NCBI GenBank assembly: GCA_038373885.1
Contig: JAWZYV010000771.1
Coordinates: 1,364,001-1,428,000, forward strand
Reading direction: 5' to 3'
Source of the DNA: Cheiracanthium punctorium
Taxonomy: Eukaryota; Arthropoda; Arachnida; Araneae; Cheiracanthiidae
Length of the DNA stretch: 64,000 nucleotides
Shown here: positions 11,281 to 23,906 of the stretch, piece by piece
How the letters are laid out: every line of letters begins with the position of its first letter
Numbering within the stretch: position 1 is the stretch's first letter
Made by a program: the position numbers and the translations under genes
Notes under the pieces: model-generated
What the model was told of the DNA's origin: nothing
The model's input: the letters and a program-made list of their open reading frames with translations, nothing else
Databases searched by the model: none

Positions 11281-11792
11281 TTAACCGTTTGAGGCGCAAC
11301 CCTTTCCCAATGCTGAAAAAAGGGCAGCCGTTGCCATCGCTCGACTTAACTACCAGCAAGATGGCAGACGATCGAAACGTTCATCGCGTGCCACAGATCT
11401 AGAGACCCATTTTTCACGCAGCTTGTGCGGCACAGCCAGCTGCGTCGAAAAAGGGTCTCTAGATCTGTGGCATGCGATGAAAGTTTCGATCGTCGGCCAT
11501 CTTGCTGGTATTTAAGTCGAGCGATGGCAACGGCTGCCCTTTTTTCAGAATTGGGCAATCTATCCAGCTGTTCTCGCATTCTTCAATTTTTCAGCAGATG
11601 TCAGTGCTGTTAAAAATAATCGTGACCGTTTTTTTACGGGAAATGACGCTCTAAAAAGTAAAGGATTCTCATGGAGCTATGTCACCCGCAACTATTTTTA
11701 TAGAAATCAAATCTATTCTTGGTGACTGGAAACAGTCAAAACGTCAGAGTTTGGTGTTCCCAGAGCGGGAACACTGCGCTTTAAAGGGTTAA
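11281..11792 (+). mobile_element. piggyBac-like TTAA MITE, full copy (B)
   Basis: This is one of the two most complete copies, 512 bp including TTAA at both ends. The left terminus is TTAACCGTTTGAGGCGCAA. The right terminus read inward is TTAACCCTTTAAAGCGCAG. Between them is a long inverted pair: the arm CAATGCTGAAAAAAGGGCAG ... CAGATCTAGAGACCC repeats inverted around a hairpin loop near 11420-11450. A unique ~250-bp segment follows, ending CCAGAGCGGGAACACTGCGC. TTAA target and CCC.../...GGG ends are piggyBac-superfamily hallmarks. There is no transposase. Confidence 0.88.
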
Positions 11793-12832
11793 CGAACTTG
11801 TAATTTCCAAGCATTGACATATTGTAACTACTCATTGATATGTAACAGATAGAATTTACTAGAGTTTCCAACAGATCTGGATGAAAGGTGTTGGGGGACG
11901 ATAACCCTGCCCTAAAGGTACTTCAACTCGCTACTGAACCCATATCTAACCTGTTCGCTCTCATTATTACGAACAAAAGCTAAATTTTTAGGTGACCCGT
12001 AGTGCGTGTTTACGCGGGGATTTGTTTTACTGCATAAGCGGAGCTATGTTTGAAGTAGTAGGAGATGTAACTTAAGTCTGATTGCTTTTTGCTTAAACTC
12101 GTCAGCATATAATTTGCTAATGCACTTGTCTTACTTTGATTTACTTAATTTAGTTTTATTCACTGTTCTTTTTTTTACTTTATGTATTTGAATGAATTTT
12201 CATGTACAAAAATTGTAATCGTCAAAAACATCAGACTAATATAATTTAGATCTCATAAACCGTCGATTTTGAAATCGAAAACATTATACACATGGGAAAA
12301 TATGCCCTAAATCTCTAACCACATTTGTTTCATACACATTTAATAATATTCAAAGATTACGCAGAAACAAAACTTATGGGGAAATTCCTGGGGAAATTCC
12401 TGGGAAAGAGACTTCAGGAATCACAGTAAAAAAGATCAACGAAGAAACTGTTGCAATATTTTTCGAAATTCATCTTTCGAGCCGGACGATATTTTGTAAG
12501 TATATTCAAAAATAAAATTCTCGCTGCTATATCTCACTTTTAACGCGATACAAATGAATTATGTTTCCAAGCATAAACGTTTTTGTAAATTAACTTATTT
12601 TGAGATTGGATTTAAAAAAATACTTACACTGAGATACAATCGTTTTTGAATAAATTATTTATTCATGCATTTATTTATATTTCGATAAGACTAAAATTGC
12701 TGATGATGAATTATTTTTTTGATAAGCAGTCAAAGTAATAATACATTTGAGAAAGCAATAATTTTTATCTTGTCCCAAAGAATAAAATCTTATGTCAAGA
12801 CATTATTTATCGTTAGAGAGGATTGCTACACC
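11793..12832. other. AT-rich non-coding sequence
   Basis: Nothing is recognised apart from a small direct duplication (GGGGAAATTCCT twice near 12380-12402). Confidence 0.5.
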
Positions 12833-12985
12833 TTAGAGATTGACCGATGATATCGGTAACCCCTAATATCGGCGCCGATATTCCATTTTTTTAGGTATCG
12901 GTATCGAGGTACTTTCATATTTTAAAAGTATCTGCAAAGTATCTATTCTCGATACATCCGCTCGTTTTAACCGATACCCGTTTCC
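12833..12985 (+). mobile_element. Fragment of a TATCGGT-rich hAT-like element
   Basis: TTAGAGATTGACCGATGATA, TATCGGCGCCGATATT and repeated ATCGGTATCGAGGTA/ACCGATACC motifs resemble the left end of widespread hAT-like elements that start with a GAGATTGACCGATA terminus. No matching right terminus is found, so this is a truncated fragment at best. Confidence 0.35.
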
Positions 12986-13501
12986 GCTCTACTACTAGAA
13001 GTAAAACTACGCAGGTGCAATACCCACTAGAATCTTTAGTAGGGATGAGAGGCGTCGCTTCAGTCAAGCAATTTTCGTGCGGCTGTTGCTTTCGAACTGA
13101 TTGGTCGTTCTTCTTTCCTAAACAAGCTTTCTATTCTTTTTTAAGAAAAAAAAAGAAAAAAAAGCCCTACTATATGTTGTAAGCTTGTATGAAAAACAGT
13201 CAGAATAATCTGGGTGGGAAAAACTGTTAACAGTCATCCATATACATAGGTGCCTATTTTATGCTTTGACTGTTTTGAATTTTTTATGAAAAAAATAACG
13301 CAAGAACATTTAATTAGGCTTGGAAATGGGGTTGATATCCACATCATAATTGGGGATGGAGAGGTGTTGTGCTAGACATCGTTTGATATTTCAGAAGATT
13401 GTGAAAAACTGATACCGATAAACAGGAATAATCCCTTACTCTAACTGCTTGTTTAGGCTTAGAGAGATGGCTGCTTGTGCTCTGAGCCCTAGGACCGTTA
13501 T

Positions 13502-13535
<34 letters not shown>

Positions 13536-13850
13536 CGACTAGGCTCCTATGATGTAGATTCCAATGGGAAATATTTCACACTCGAGAAAGTCGTATTTTA
13601 TTTTATTCTGCGGTATAGTGGAAGTAAGCAGTAACCAGGAACTCCATGCCGATAGATAATTGTACAATATTTTATTAACATTATCAATAACGAGAAATTA
13701 TATAAAGTTAGTGCGGTGGCTGGCAAAATAGCGACATGAAACGTGACTTACTGGGCAGAGACCAAAGCGCATTTTATCTCTCATCTTTCGTGTATTTCGC
13801 CTGGTAACCTTATGTTGGAATTTTTTATGATTGTAACTTATTTATAGAAA
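12986..13850. other. AT-rich non-coding sequence with a 31-A tract
   Basis: A homopolymer of 31 A lies at 13503-13533. It is preceded by a moderately GC stretch (AGAGATGGCTGCTTGTGCTC) that might be the end of a retroposed sequence. No target-site duplication is evident. Confidence 0.5.
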
Positions 13851-14032
13851 AATACATGGGATGCATATTATACAGCTTACGAAATATTGTAACAATATAT
13901 TAAAGCTGTTGTGAACTAATAGTATTTAAATATATGTAAAAAATACATGTGATGCATATCCTACAGCTTACGAAATATTGTAACAATAGATTAAAGCTGT
14001 TGTGAACTAATAGTATTTAAATATATGTAAAA
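13851..14032. repeat. Two-copy tandem repeat, 91-bp unit
   Basis: Units start at 13851 and 13942 and differ at only a handful of positions (for example ATACATGGGATGCATATTAT against ATACATGTGATGCATATCCT). The high identity indicates a recent duplication. Confidence 0.9.
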
Positions 14033-15580
14033 TTATGTCGCTTTTTATGTCGCATTTTTTGGACAATTTTCAATAAAGAGGGTGAGAGAGAAAATGACAT
14101 AGTCCTTAATTTGTGATTAACTGCACCACAGCTCCTAGACAGTGGTAAAGGCATAATTTTCACTTTTCTAAGAGTGAGATTTAATCATTATCCTTTTGTT
14201 AACAAAATCGAAATTTCTTGGGGGGAGGGTTCATCCTCCCTGAGCCTATCAGTCGATCCCTACTATACATCTCGTATATACGGATTAGAATGAACACATT
14301 TCATTCTAATGTCACCGCATTAGAATGAAATGGTAGATAATTTTTCACAAACTTTGTATTTTTTTTTATATGGTCATGTCCATGTTTATAAGGAATTGCC
14401 CAAAGATGGTTTGACACTGCCTTTGGTTTGATGATCGGTCGTGGATTGCTTGAAAATAATTTTGCTTCAGGGGCTTTTGGATTATAACAGTGATTCTCAG
14501 CATTTTTCTCTCTGCGAATACGATGAATTTAATTTGGCGAACTCCTTGCGTAGCCGTTGCGTACTAGTATATTATTTTTGAGAGCCCCTGGGGTTCTCGA
14601 ATCACAGGTTGGGAACCGATGGTTGATAAAAATAGTAAATAATTAAAAGACCGCTTCTCAAAGGAAATTTCCATTTACAGAGGTTAGGCGCAGAGAAATT
14701 GGCTGTTAACTTGTCCGTCCGTTTGCAGAGGTAACATTGGAAGCCTTCTGAGTGCCTATAATAAAATGGCTAGTTCTTCGGGCCTTAATAGTGGCGAATG
14801 TCAGATGGGCCAGTGCCCACCCTTGGGACAGAGAGAGAGACAGAGCGGAAAGGAAAAAAAGATTACGTCTGGGACTCTGAGAGAGTTAAAACAGTGTCGT
14901 GTTTCTAGTGGTCATCTTTCCAGCATGCAGTGTTGCGAACCTTTAGATAGTGTTCGTCCCAGTTTGTGATTTCAAAAAAGAAAATATTTGAACTTTAAAC
15001 TTGAAAAGAAAAAGAAACGAGAGAATTCAGTTTTCATCATACTGTGTTTCTCAGAAGTAATTTTTGAATCAATATGTCCATTTTTATTATATTAAGATAT
15101 AATAATTTAAGAGATTTTTAAGACCATTAAATGTTTTTAAAGGTTTTCTGTATTCACTAATTCACAACTTTACATTGTTACAAAACTATTATAACAAGCA
15201 GGGAAGGTCTTCTTATTCGATGTATTAAAAATGCCTTAGCTTATACAGATTCTTCATTACTGCCCTTACCAAAAAATTTCCATTTCTTTGGCTATTTTGA
15301 AAAAAATGGGACTGAAGCTTAGAGAGGGGCTCACGTTTACCCACAGGCATGAGCTAAGTACCACCGAAAATTAAGGTGGGGACGGGGTGGCGCTAAACTG
15401 CGAGAAGGCATGCTAGATTTATGTGGACAAATGCGAACGTGGGTATCTTCTGATAAAATGGATTTGTCCCGCTTTGTTTTGCCTGTAAAGGATTCTTCAC
15501 GGACTTTTCGGCACCATTTAGACTCATCAGAAGAAATTCTGACTAGTTGGTACCAGTCAGAGAATGCTAACGACAGCTAA
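14033..15580. other. Non-coding sequence with one unrecognised small ORF
   Basis: A 67-codon ORF at 14766-14969 (plus; starts MASSSGLNSG) lies in a GC-richer patch after a GTTTGCAG acceptor-like site. I recognise no domain and give it little weight. A small inverted repeat of ATTAGAATGAA/TTCATTCTAAT occurs at 14285-14332. Confidence 0.45.
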
Positions 15581-15589
15581 TAGCCTAGA

Positions 15590-15690
15590 AGATTTTCGGA
15601 ATCACATATTTAGCGTGCACGTACACTATGTGTATGTAGTATCGTCTTCAGTGGTAGGTCCGGTAATGGGATAGCAACTCATATGTTTGG
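15590..15690 (-). repeat. Possible SINE fragment (GTGCACGT motif family)
   Basis: ATTTAGCGTGCACGTACACT and CAGTGGTAGGTCC resemble the body of the tRNA-derived SINE split by a TTAA element near 55.8-56.4 kb (ATTTAACGTGCACATACACC, CAGTGGTCTTC). The fragment is short and diverged. Confidence 0.35.
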
Positions 15691-15699
15691 TAGATATTT

Positions 15700-16375
15700 A
15701 TGAAAATTTTCTCCGAAGAGTGAAAAAGATGTTAGTTTATTCAAGAGAATGTAATGTGACAAATTTACATTATCGCACATCCGTTAAAAGTATTTGTTTC
15801 TTAAAAACGATACCTTAAGTGACGTCAAATACTTTCCCCCCGCTAAACAGTAAAAAATCGGTGAGGTGCCGTTTATATCATACTAAAAGTACTGTCGTAA
15901 GCTTAGAAAATAAGCAATTAATTAGAATTTACGGTCAAGGCAGAGTAGTGTTGAATAAGATAATTCAAAAATTGGTGTTACATACGGCTGCCGAGGCACT
16001 TCATTTAAGCGAAAACACAGCTGTCACTTTTTCAGATTTAAGAATATAAATCACTCTCAAACCAGATTAAAATCAGGTACGGGACATTTATGCGCTTGGA
16101 GCAAATTTGAAGGGGGGAAAAACGGAGTCTGCTTCACTAAGTGAAATAGATGATCCATAATGTATATTTAATGGTCTTCTTAAAACATATCCAATTGTAT
16201 GCAAGAGTTCAAAGTAGCGAATAAACTTCAACATATTTAATTATTCTCTAAGATTGGATTTTCAAACCTTTTTCAAACTTTGAAAGCTAAAACTGAAATT
16301 ATTAGTACTAAAACGCATAGTTTAATCTCTCATTTAACATTTATATTCCTTAAAAACCGAATACACATTTTTAAG
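15700..16375. other. AT-rich non-coding sequence
   Basis: A 76-codon ORF (15819-16049) has no recognisable similarity. Nothing else is visible. Confidence 0.5.
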
Positions 16376-17290
16376 ATGACCAATTTATCACTAATGCCCT
16401 GAAATTTAATAACATGATAGGCGATCACTCAAAAACTATAGCCATTGAATTTTTAAAAATTTTGATTAGATTTTGAGAATTTAAGAAATTTGTTTCAAAA
16501 TGTCTAAATTATTGTTCACGCATCACATAATAATGACTAAAGCGGATAAAATGAAATTTGATGTCATAATAGATAGTCAAACAACTTAAACTATACTCGT
16601 CAAAGTTTTTGAAAATTTGTATCGAGATTTTGTGATAATGTATTCAAAATGTGTAAATATTCGTTTGTCCATCACGTATAAACTACTGAAGCGAATGAAA
16701 TAAAATTTAGAATCATCATAGATGGTCACATAAACAATAGTCTTCAAAGTACTTCAAAATTTTTTTGTAAATCTTGAGATTTTTTGAAAATTGAGTAAAT
16801 TTTTGTGGAATTCGAGGAAAACGGCAATGGAATAAGATGGAATTTGGAATTATGTAGTTGGCAAGTTAATTTAAACTATAGATGCCAAAACTGTTTTAAA
16901 TACTTACAGTGAATTAGATTTTTAGATTTTAGATTTTTGAAAATTGTGTAATGATTGTTCTCACATCCCTTTAAAAATGGCTTAAGAGAATAGAATGAAA
17001 TTTAGTAACATGATCAGCAACGACTATAAAACAATCAATACTGGAAATTCTTGACAAATTTGAAACCATTTTAAAACTTCGCAAAAACTGCTTTTATTCC
17101 TTTTTTTGTTGTTGTTGGAGGGGGGGGGACCACTTTAAAGCGTGGGAAGTTAATAAATAAGTTATTTATTCTCAAAGAAATTTCATCGATTTTTTAAAGT
17201 ATTTATTTGCTTCTTTAGATTTTGTCAAAATTGTGCAATATTTTCGTGAGGCGTAATATTAAAATGTCTACAGTGAATCAAACAAAATTT
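16376..17290 (-). repeat. Degenerate inverted array of the 155-bp minisatellite
   Basis: Landmarks such as TTGTTCACGCATCACATAAT (about 16515) and TTTGTCCATCACGTATAAAC (about 16665) recur about 150 bp apart. GATGGTCAC/CGATCACTC and AAATTTTGATTAGATTTTGA blocks lie between them, complementary to the 5.7-7.0 kb array. The last units, from about 16800, are barely recognisable. Confidence 0.6.
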
Positions 17291-17580
17291 ATTTACAGGC
17301 AAGGAATGACATCTTAACTTTAAAAGCTCATTCTATTAAAATTAAACGTTAACTTTGAAATAAAATTGCACTCAGCACTTAGTTACTTTCTCTTTTGTAA
17401 TACAGGGGGTCTGAAAAGTCATTGACACATTTCAAAAATTCAAAAAAAAAAAAAAAAATTGTTATGAGTATGCTGTTCGCGCAATAATGCTTCACAGAAT
17501 CAAGAATTTATTTTTCCATATTAAAATAAATTACTTCCAAAATGTGTTCATAAATGGCGCTGCATCTCCAGTTTAATAAA

Positions 17581-17661
17581 ATACATCATATGCATTATGT
17601 ATGCCTAAAATACATCATATGCATTATGTATGCCTAAAATACATCATATGCATTATGTATG
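17581..17661. repeat. 29-bp tandem repeat, 2.8 copies
   Basis: ATACATCATATGCATTATGT followed by ATGCCTAAA repeats at 17581, 17610 and 17639 with no differences in the overlapping parts. Each unit contains a near-palindrome centred on the TATGCAT region. Confidence 0.92.
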
Positions 17662-18164
17662 ATTGGAGTTTTGCTACACGTCTTTGCCAAAATTCGAAAT
17701 TCCGGCTAAAACTGGACGCGTATCATGTTTTGGTCAGAACATTACATATGTGTCGTGACCCGCAGCTGAAGTATACCTGTCACCAAATTAACGGATTTTT
17801 TAAAACAAGTAAACCTCTTCCTTTCCTCTGTCTTGGCACTGGGAATGCTCGAAGCGTTGAGTATCGTTCTTGGGAATGGGGACAATAAATGCTTCCTTTC
17901 TATCTTTTGTTAGCACTAGGGTGCTATTCCGCTCTCCGAGAATTTTGTCTACATATTTTTGTCTACGCGATCTTGTAGACAGGTTTTGTAGATATGAACT
18001 GCTACTGTGAAGATCTTTTCAAATGTGTTTGCCAGATAATGTGGAGGGGGGGGGGGTGTTAATAAAATGTTCAAAGTCTCACAAGTTTGCGATTTTTGAT
18101 AATGGATCGCTAAATTTGGTGACATAACGCGATAATTTATTACAAATTTATTACGAGTATACTT

Positions 18165-18905
18165 AGAAAACGCCTGGCGAATATTGTAAAATAGCTTTAG
18201 TAGGCGATTTTAATATAGATTTTAATTCCGAAGAAGTGTTTCATGGAACAGAAAAGACAAATGCTGTACACTCATAGATTATGATACACTTTCCAAATGG
18301 TATTTATAAAGGTGAAGTATAGTTTGACTATGCCTGGCGAAAATTTTGAACAGTTTTGGAAGGCGATTTTAATATAGATTTCAATTCCGAAGAGGTGTTT
18401 TATGGAACAAGGAAGGAAAATAGGCACACTCATCGGTTATGATGCTCATTCCAAATAGTGTTTAAAATGGTAGAGGGTAGTTGGAATATGCTTGGTGAAG
18501 GTTGTAAAACAGTTTTAGCAGGCGATTTTAAGATAGATTTCGATTCCAAAGATGGGTTTTATGGTAAAAGAAAGAGTTGATTCCTATTTTAACGCCTCCA
18601 TTCTTGCCGACCTAAAAACTCGCCGCACTTGGGCGAGCTTTGCAGTCATGGGTCCTTAGGAGTTATGAACAAGTTTCAATGTTCACAAAAAAACAAAATG
18701 AAAACAATACTCATGGATTATGATGCACATTCGAAACAATATTTAAAACGGTGAAGTATAGTTGGAATATACTTGGCGAAGATTCTAAAATAGCAGTTTT
18801 AGTAGGTGATTTTAAGATAGATTTCGATTCCAAAGATGGGTTTTATGGAACAAGTAAGAAAAATACGACACACTTATGAATTATGACACACTTTCCAACT
18901 TAATG
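18165..18905 (+). repeat. ~160-bp tandem repeat carrying a GDFNIDF coding motif
   Basis: Four units with landmarks CCTGGCGAA or CTTGGYGAA lie at 18173, 18333, 18491 and 18772. The last gap holds ~120 bp of extra sequence. In unit 1 the frame reads PGEYCKIALVGDFNIDFNSE followed by EVFHGTE. GDFNIDFNSE or GDFKIDFDSK recurs in each unit, with stops or frameshifts between units. GDFNID is typical of the endonuclease domain of LINE-type retrotransposons (apurinic endonuclease fold, GDFN). The array is best read as an amplified retroelement fragment, not a gene. Confidence 0.65.
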
Positions 18906-21900
18906 GAGTAAGGAATAAAAATAGGGAAGATGCATGGATTATGATACGCTTTTAATATATAGAACTTTAGTGCGTATTTAAAATCTGAAAGTGTTTCAGA
19001 TTTTCTCACTTTTTTTAAATATTTGCTTCAGTTATGTTTGTACAGGTTTATGCCGGATGACTGAAAGGGGGAAAATATTTTAAATCTGTTGAAAGCAAGT
19101 CTCACAATTTTGGTGTTTTAATTAAGAATATTTATATTTTAAGTAATAACAGATAACATCGAATTATGAATTGGATCTGAATTTGGAAAAGAGATGACAG
19201 CGTGCTACTGAAAATCTGTATTTGAAAATTCAATACATGCCTCAAAGAGACAAAATTAATGGTCCTATTGTCCTTGTTATATCAGTTAGTAGTAGTATGT
19301 CAAGCAGATAGTCCGTTTTAGCTCAGCGAATAGAGAACTTTTCAATAATTATAGTGTAAGTCATGCTGGAGACCAGTAGCAAAGTAATGACTCATGTCCG
19401 ACAGATTTCTAAATTTGTACGTTCGGCAAGCTCCAGTGAAAGTGGATGTAATTGCTGCAATTTTGATGCTTGATATCTAAAAGGAGAGTTTTCGACTTTT
19501 CGGGCACAAGAGTTACCAATTATTATAAAAATAGCCAGGCCCTGATTACGTGTGGTTTGCTTTTACTACAACGAAGCTGCCCTCTTTAAAATTTCTAAAA
19601 ATATGCTGCAAAACAGGCTACGCATGTTTTAAGAAATATAGGGTACTTAAAAAATATCTCGCACAATCGTAAAGAATGTCAGTGGGAACCAAAAAGATTC
19701 AGAATTACATAGTATTTCAGGGTTAAATGCGTGTTTTTCATATGCTAAATAATCATCATTTAACAAAAAGTGTTGAAGCGTCACTTAACTTCCATTATTG
19801 ACACCTATTGCGCATGATTCATTACATGAGAAAAAAGCATACTTCAAAATGAAAAACAATACATAGATTTCAGTTGAGGTTCTTTTTTTTTAATTATAAA
19901 AATGGTCAAACTGTATCAAAGAGTAGTTGGAAAGTGATCAACACTTCTGCGTCTTAGATGAATTTAGAGTAAAAAGAAAATTAAATTTGTATCCTTACTT
20001 ATTTGGACTTACAATTGAGGCGTTAATAATGAAAATAAGTTAAGTTCCAAAAATTAAATTTTACAGGAGAAGCAAAAGTTTTGACGCTCCAATATTGAAA
20101 TGAATACTCACGTTCTTGGCTACAAATTGTTTATTGAAGCAAAATACATAACAGGTAGGTGTGAAAAGAGAAAAATATTTGAAAACCTCCTTATAGAAGT
20201 TATGGTATTTTTCATCGAGAATTCAAGCATTGCTAGCAAGTCCTTCTTCTTTCCTATTTTCAGCGTTGGTATTTGTCGTTAGAAGGAAAGGTAGCCATTT
20301 GTTTGAATCCATTAAATTTTTGCTTCTTGAAGATTGTCTTCTGTTCCCACTCGTCTAATTCATTGAAAGTCTTTTTGGTCCTGATGAGAGAAATTGCTGA
20401 ATTCGATCCTCGAATCCAAAAAAGTTCAGAGAGCAGTAGTGTTCAGGAACAAATCGCAAATACGTCCAACATCGAAAAAAAATCACCCTTTTCCCACTCG
20501 AATCCCTTGGAACGGTGTTTCGAGTCGCAGATCTCACTATTTCTTGAACCTCTTCTAGAACCATGCACTTGCTCACTCTCTCACTCACATAGATACTGGC
20601 GGATCATTTTCACAAAAACCAATATTCTTTACGAAGTGCAAAAGAAAGATACATCATAGCTGAATCACCCGTTACCGTTATTTTGATAAAACCAATGCGG
20701 AACCTGAGCAGAAGGTTCTAGGAAACAGAAAAGGACGATTACACATAATATTTACGAAAATTACTATTTAATACTCAGTTAAATACTCAACTGGAAATTA
20801 AATGTAGTACCTTTAGTTCACAGATAAATATTATTTTTGTAGAAAGAAAATTCCCTAAAATAAATTGTGGTTTTTTTATGTTTTTCAAGACATGTTTTAG
20901 TGAATGGAAGGCACGGAAACCTGACCTACAAATAGAATTTTTTATAGTAGATTTACAATGAAGTTCTGACGACATTTGAAACATGAAATTGAACGTTACT
21001 ATTAACAAAACGTCCATGATATTTTTTGCCTTTAGATCAATTCGCAGATTTTAGAGAAAATTTTCTAAAATATTTTTTTTCCTACTCAATTTTTCTACCT
21101 GTAATCTTTGGTTTCTGAAGGTCAGTTTTCAACAAAAAGGAATATAATTAAAATTTCAAATTTCAGGTTTTAATTATAACTTGAGTAGCAGGCTAATGAC
21201 TTTAGCTTCACCCACTTCAATTCATGTTCGCCTCAGAATTTACTCAAATTATATATTTACATTTAATAACTACATCCTTGTTGTTGTTCGCAACAAGTTA
21301 AAAGGTTTTTTTTCTCTCTACGCACTATGTATATGAAATAAATAGTCGTGGCATGTTCGCACGAAAGATATATATTTCCTACTGCCGCGTATACGCAAAA
21401 TGAAGCAGCTAGTCATACAGTTATAGCTAATCGAAGATAAAATCGTTAGCAGGCGTTACAGGTTCCCATGAAATCTCCGGTATCGAGATTTGACACTGGC
21501 AGACTTCTCGTTATGAGGATGTCTGAAATTCCTACTGCATCAACCTGGCTATTCATTTTGTTGGAATTGAACTAAGCGATCAGTCCAGATGTGTCTATAC
21601 ACATCCGGACCTCCATTCTACCGTAGTTGAATTTAGGACTCGCTTGCAATGTGTTATCCTCTGTGGTGGTGGTCTTGCGGAACACATAATGCAGCCGTAA
21701 GAAATGATTTAAAGGCATTCTGTTCATTATTTGTGTATTTTTTTTCTTTGTATATGCTAACGCCACCTATCAGTTTATGAGAGCTATCAGCTTTAAATTA
21801 CTTTTCTATCTGGTATCGACAAAATTCCCGCGATTTAACGGAGCAAATCGTGGAAAATGATTAAAAGGAAATAAGAAAAAAAAAAAAATCCGGTTCTTTT

Positions 21901-22690
21901 GAACTTATAAAATTTCAATGATTTCTTCCCCATCTTATATTCCTTTTAGTATGTGAGTCATCTGTGGATTTTGGTGATAGCCTAGTCTTTGAGTCACATG
22001 CTTACCAAAATTTTGATTTCAAACTAGCACATCTTCCTACTATATCATCTTTTTGCTTTGTATTACAGGAGTCTGATTAAAGTACGGTCATACGGAAGAA
22101 CCTTAGCGTACGTCGCTTTATCTCCAGTGATGAGGGATGCGGGGATCTTTGGAAATATGGATACAAAATTTCTGGTATTAGACGATTAATCCAGAAAACA
22201 GTACATTTCTATAGCCTCTCTCTCTTCCTCTTTTTTTTATAATTGATTATTTAAATGGGTCAATAATTTTGGGACAGCCTATAAGTGCATAAAAAAAATC
22301 TTAGCTGCTAACTTTACACGAATAATTAAGTAAATCTGTCCTTCCTCCCATGCTCTCATTCCTGGGAAAAGAATCGGAGTAGTATTGCATAAAACTGAAA
22401 ACTGAAATAAAGAACTCAGTCACTAGCATAGTTAATGGCATAAAATGTGTAGATTGTCATTTTACAGAAATTTATAGAATATTAACGCCGTTTTATACTT
22501 ACGCAGAATGGAAGAATGCAGTACGGAACACTAACGCAATTACTGCAACTGGGTTGCTTTTTGAAAAAAGACTTTCTCCGAGTAATAATTCATATAATAT
22601 ATTCTGAATTGCATAGAATGTTCATTCCTTTGATTAAATGGACTTTCCTTTTTTATATGTTGCCAGCGCAGAACTTATTAATTATATTAA
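18906..22690. other. Long AT-rich stretch without a recognisable gene
   Basis: The largest ORF (20273-20659 plus, 128 codons, with an overlapping 77-codon ORF on the minus strand) has no domain I recognise, and both strands break soon after. A piece near 19695-19745 (CAGAATTACATAG..TTTCAGGGT) resembles the foldback family at 29.6 and 34.0 kb. A hairpin GTCCAGATGTGT/CACATCCGGAC lies at 21582-21612. Confidence 0.45.
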
Positions 22691-23158
22691 CAAAGTCATT
22701 TATCAATTGTTTATTATTATTATTCTCCAGAAGAACCAATAATAATGCATCAGATAGTATCTTCATTTGCAATAATCTTTCGGAGGAAATTGTTTCTGCA
22801 CCAATGGACAGTGCAGCATTAGTTTCCAATTTACAGAGATTCTGAATCTGCTTAAGAAAAAGAGTAGAAAACGGATAGGAAAACAGAAGACAAATGATGA
22901 TCAAAGAAAGAAGGGGAAAAAAAAGAGAGATCTTATTAAACGTCTCCAACCAGACTCCATTAGGAGGAATAAACGGATAGTACCCAATTCCTTTCCTCTT
23001 TTTTCTTGCAAAAATCACCTTCATTTTGATTTATCTCTGCTCTTTCTTCTCTGTTTGAGATTTGAAAGCCCTTACAAAATTTAAATGTGTTAATGACGAT
23101 TCTTGCTTTTGTTTTTATTATTTTGTCCCTTGCTACTAAAAAAACAACAGTACTCACT
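22691..23158 (+). repeat. Interspersed repeat family C, copy 1
   Basis: Shared blocks, in order: CAAAGTCATTTATCAATTG, TTATTATTATTATTCTC, TCTTCATTTGCAATAATC, TTAAACGTCTCCAACCAGAC, TCCATTAGGAGGAATAAACG, and TTTGAGATTTGAAAGCCCTT. These recur at 29.2, 32.3 and 33.9-34.9 kb. The class is unknown. The copy runs straight into the TTAA of a MITE at 23159. Confidence 0.65.
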
Positions 23159-23543
23159 TTAACCCTTTATCGCGCAGTGTTCCCGCTCTGGGAACACCAA
23201 ACTGTGACGTTTTGACTGTTGCCAGTCACGAAGAATAGATTGGATTTCTATAAAAATAGTTGCGGGTGACATAGCTCCACGAGAATCCTTTACTTTTTAG
23301 CACGTCATTTCCAGTAAAAAATTTGTCACGATTATTTTTAAAAGCACTGACATCTGCTGAAAAATGGAAGAATGCGAGTACAGCTGACGATAGCACAGCC
23401 AGCTGCGTCTAAAAAGGGTCTCTAGATCTGTGGCACGCGATGAACGTTTCGATCGTCCGCCATCTTGCTGGTAGTTACGTCGAGCGATGGCAATGGCTGC
23501 CCTTTTTCCAGCATTGGGAAAGGGTTGTGCCTCAAAGGGTTAA
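23159..23543 (-). mobile_element. piggyBac-like TTAA MITE (C), internally deleted
   Basis: The left end is TTAACCCTTTATCGCGCAGT and the right end is GTGCCTCAAAGGGTTAA, with TTAA on both sides. The conserved unique segment (GACATCTGCTGAAAAATGG) is followed directly by one hairpin arm only (GCACAGCCAGCTGCGTC, AGATCTGTGGCACGCGATGA). One arm is deleted, leaving 385 bp. Confidence 0.86.
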
Positions 23544-23906
23544 CCTTTTTACACTAGAGTTAGTAAATGAGATTGAAATATATACTTAATGTGTGAACGA
23601 TGCGTTCTCTCAACAGGAATTCAAACCGTGTAGGTAAGGGGCTCTCACGGGTAATAATGTAAAGTGAGAGTGAAATACAGGGTGCTTCTCGAAGAGCCCC
23701 TAACTTCGAAAAAGAATAAATCAAAAATGGGGACAGATGAACAAGTAGTATATTAATTAAAAAGAAACTATAAGAGTTTGATAGAGAATCTACAAAAGTT
23801 TAATTACAAATTGCACCGATATAGATGACACTATAAGCTGCAATACGGATGTCCGAAAGAGAACATACTGGTGCTAGACACAGAGAACAATCACATCGAA
23901 ACCTAT
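23544..23906. other. Spacer between two oppositely oriented TTAA MITEs
   Basis: This is 363 bp of ordinary AT-rich sequence with short GC patches. I see no gene. It could be mobilised or inverted by the flanking elements, but nothing here shows that it has been. Confidence 0.5.

Noticed and set aside
20273..20659. 128-codon plus-strand ORF
   Set aside because: The composition is like the surrounding DNA, an overlapping minus ORF is similarly long, no domain is visible, and no splice or promoter context supports it.
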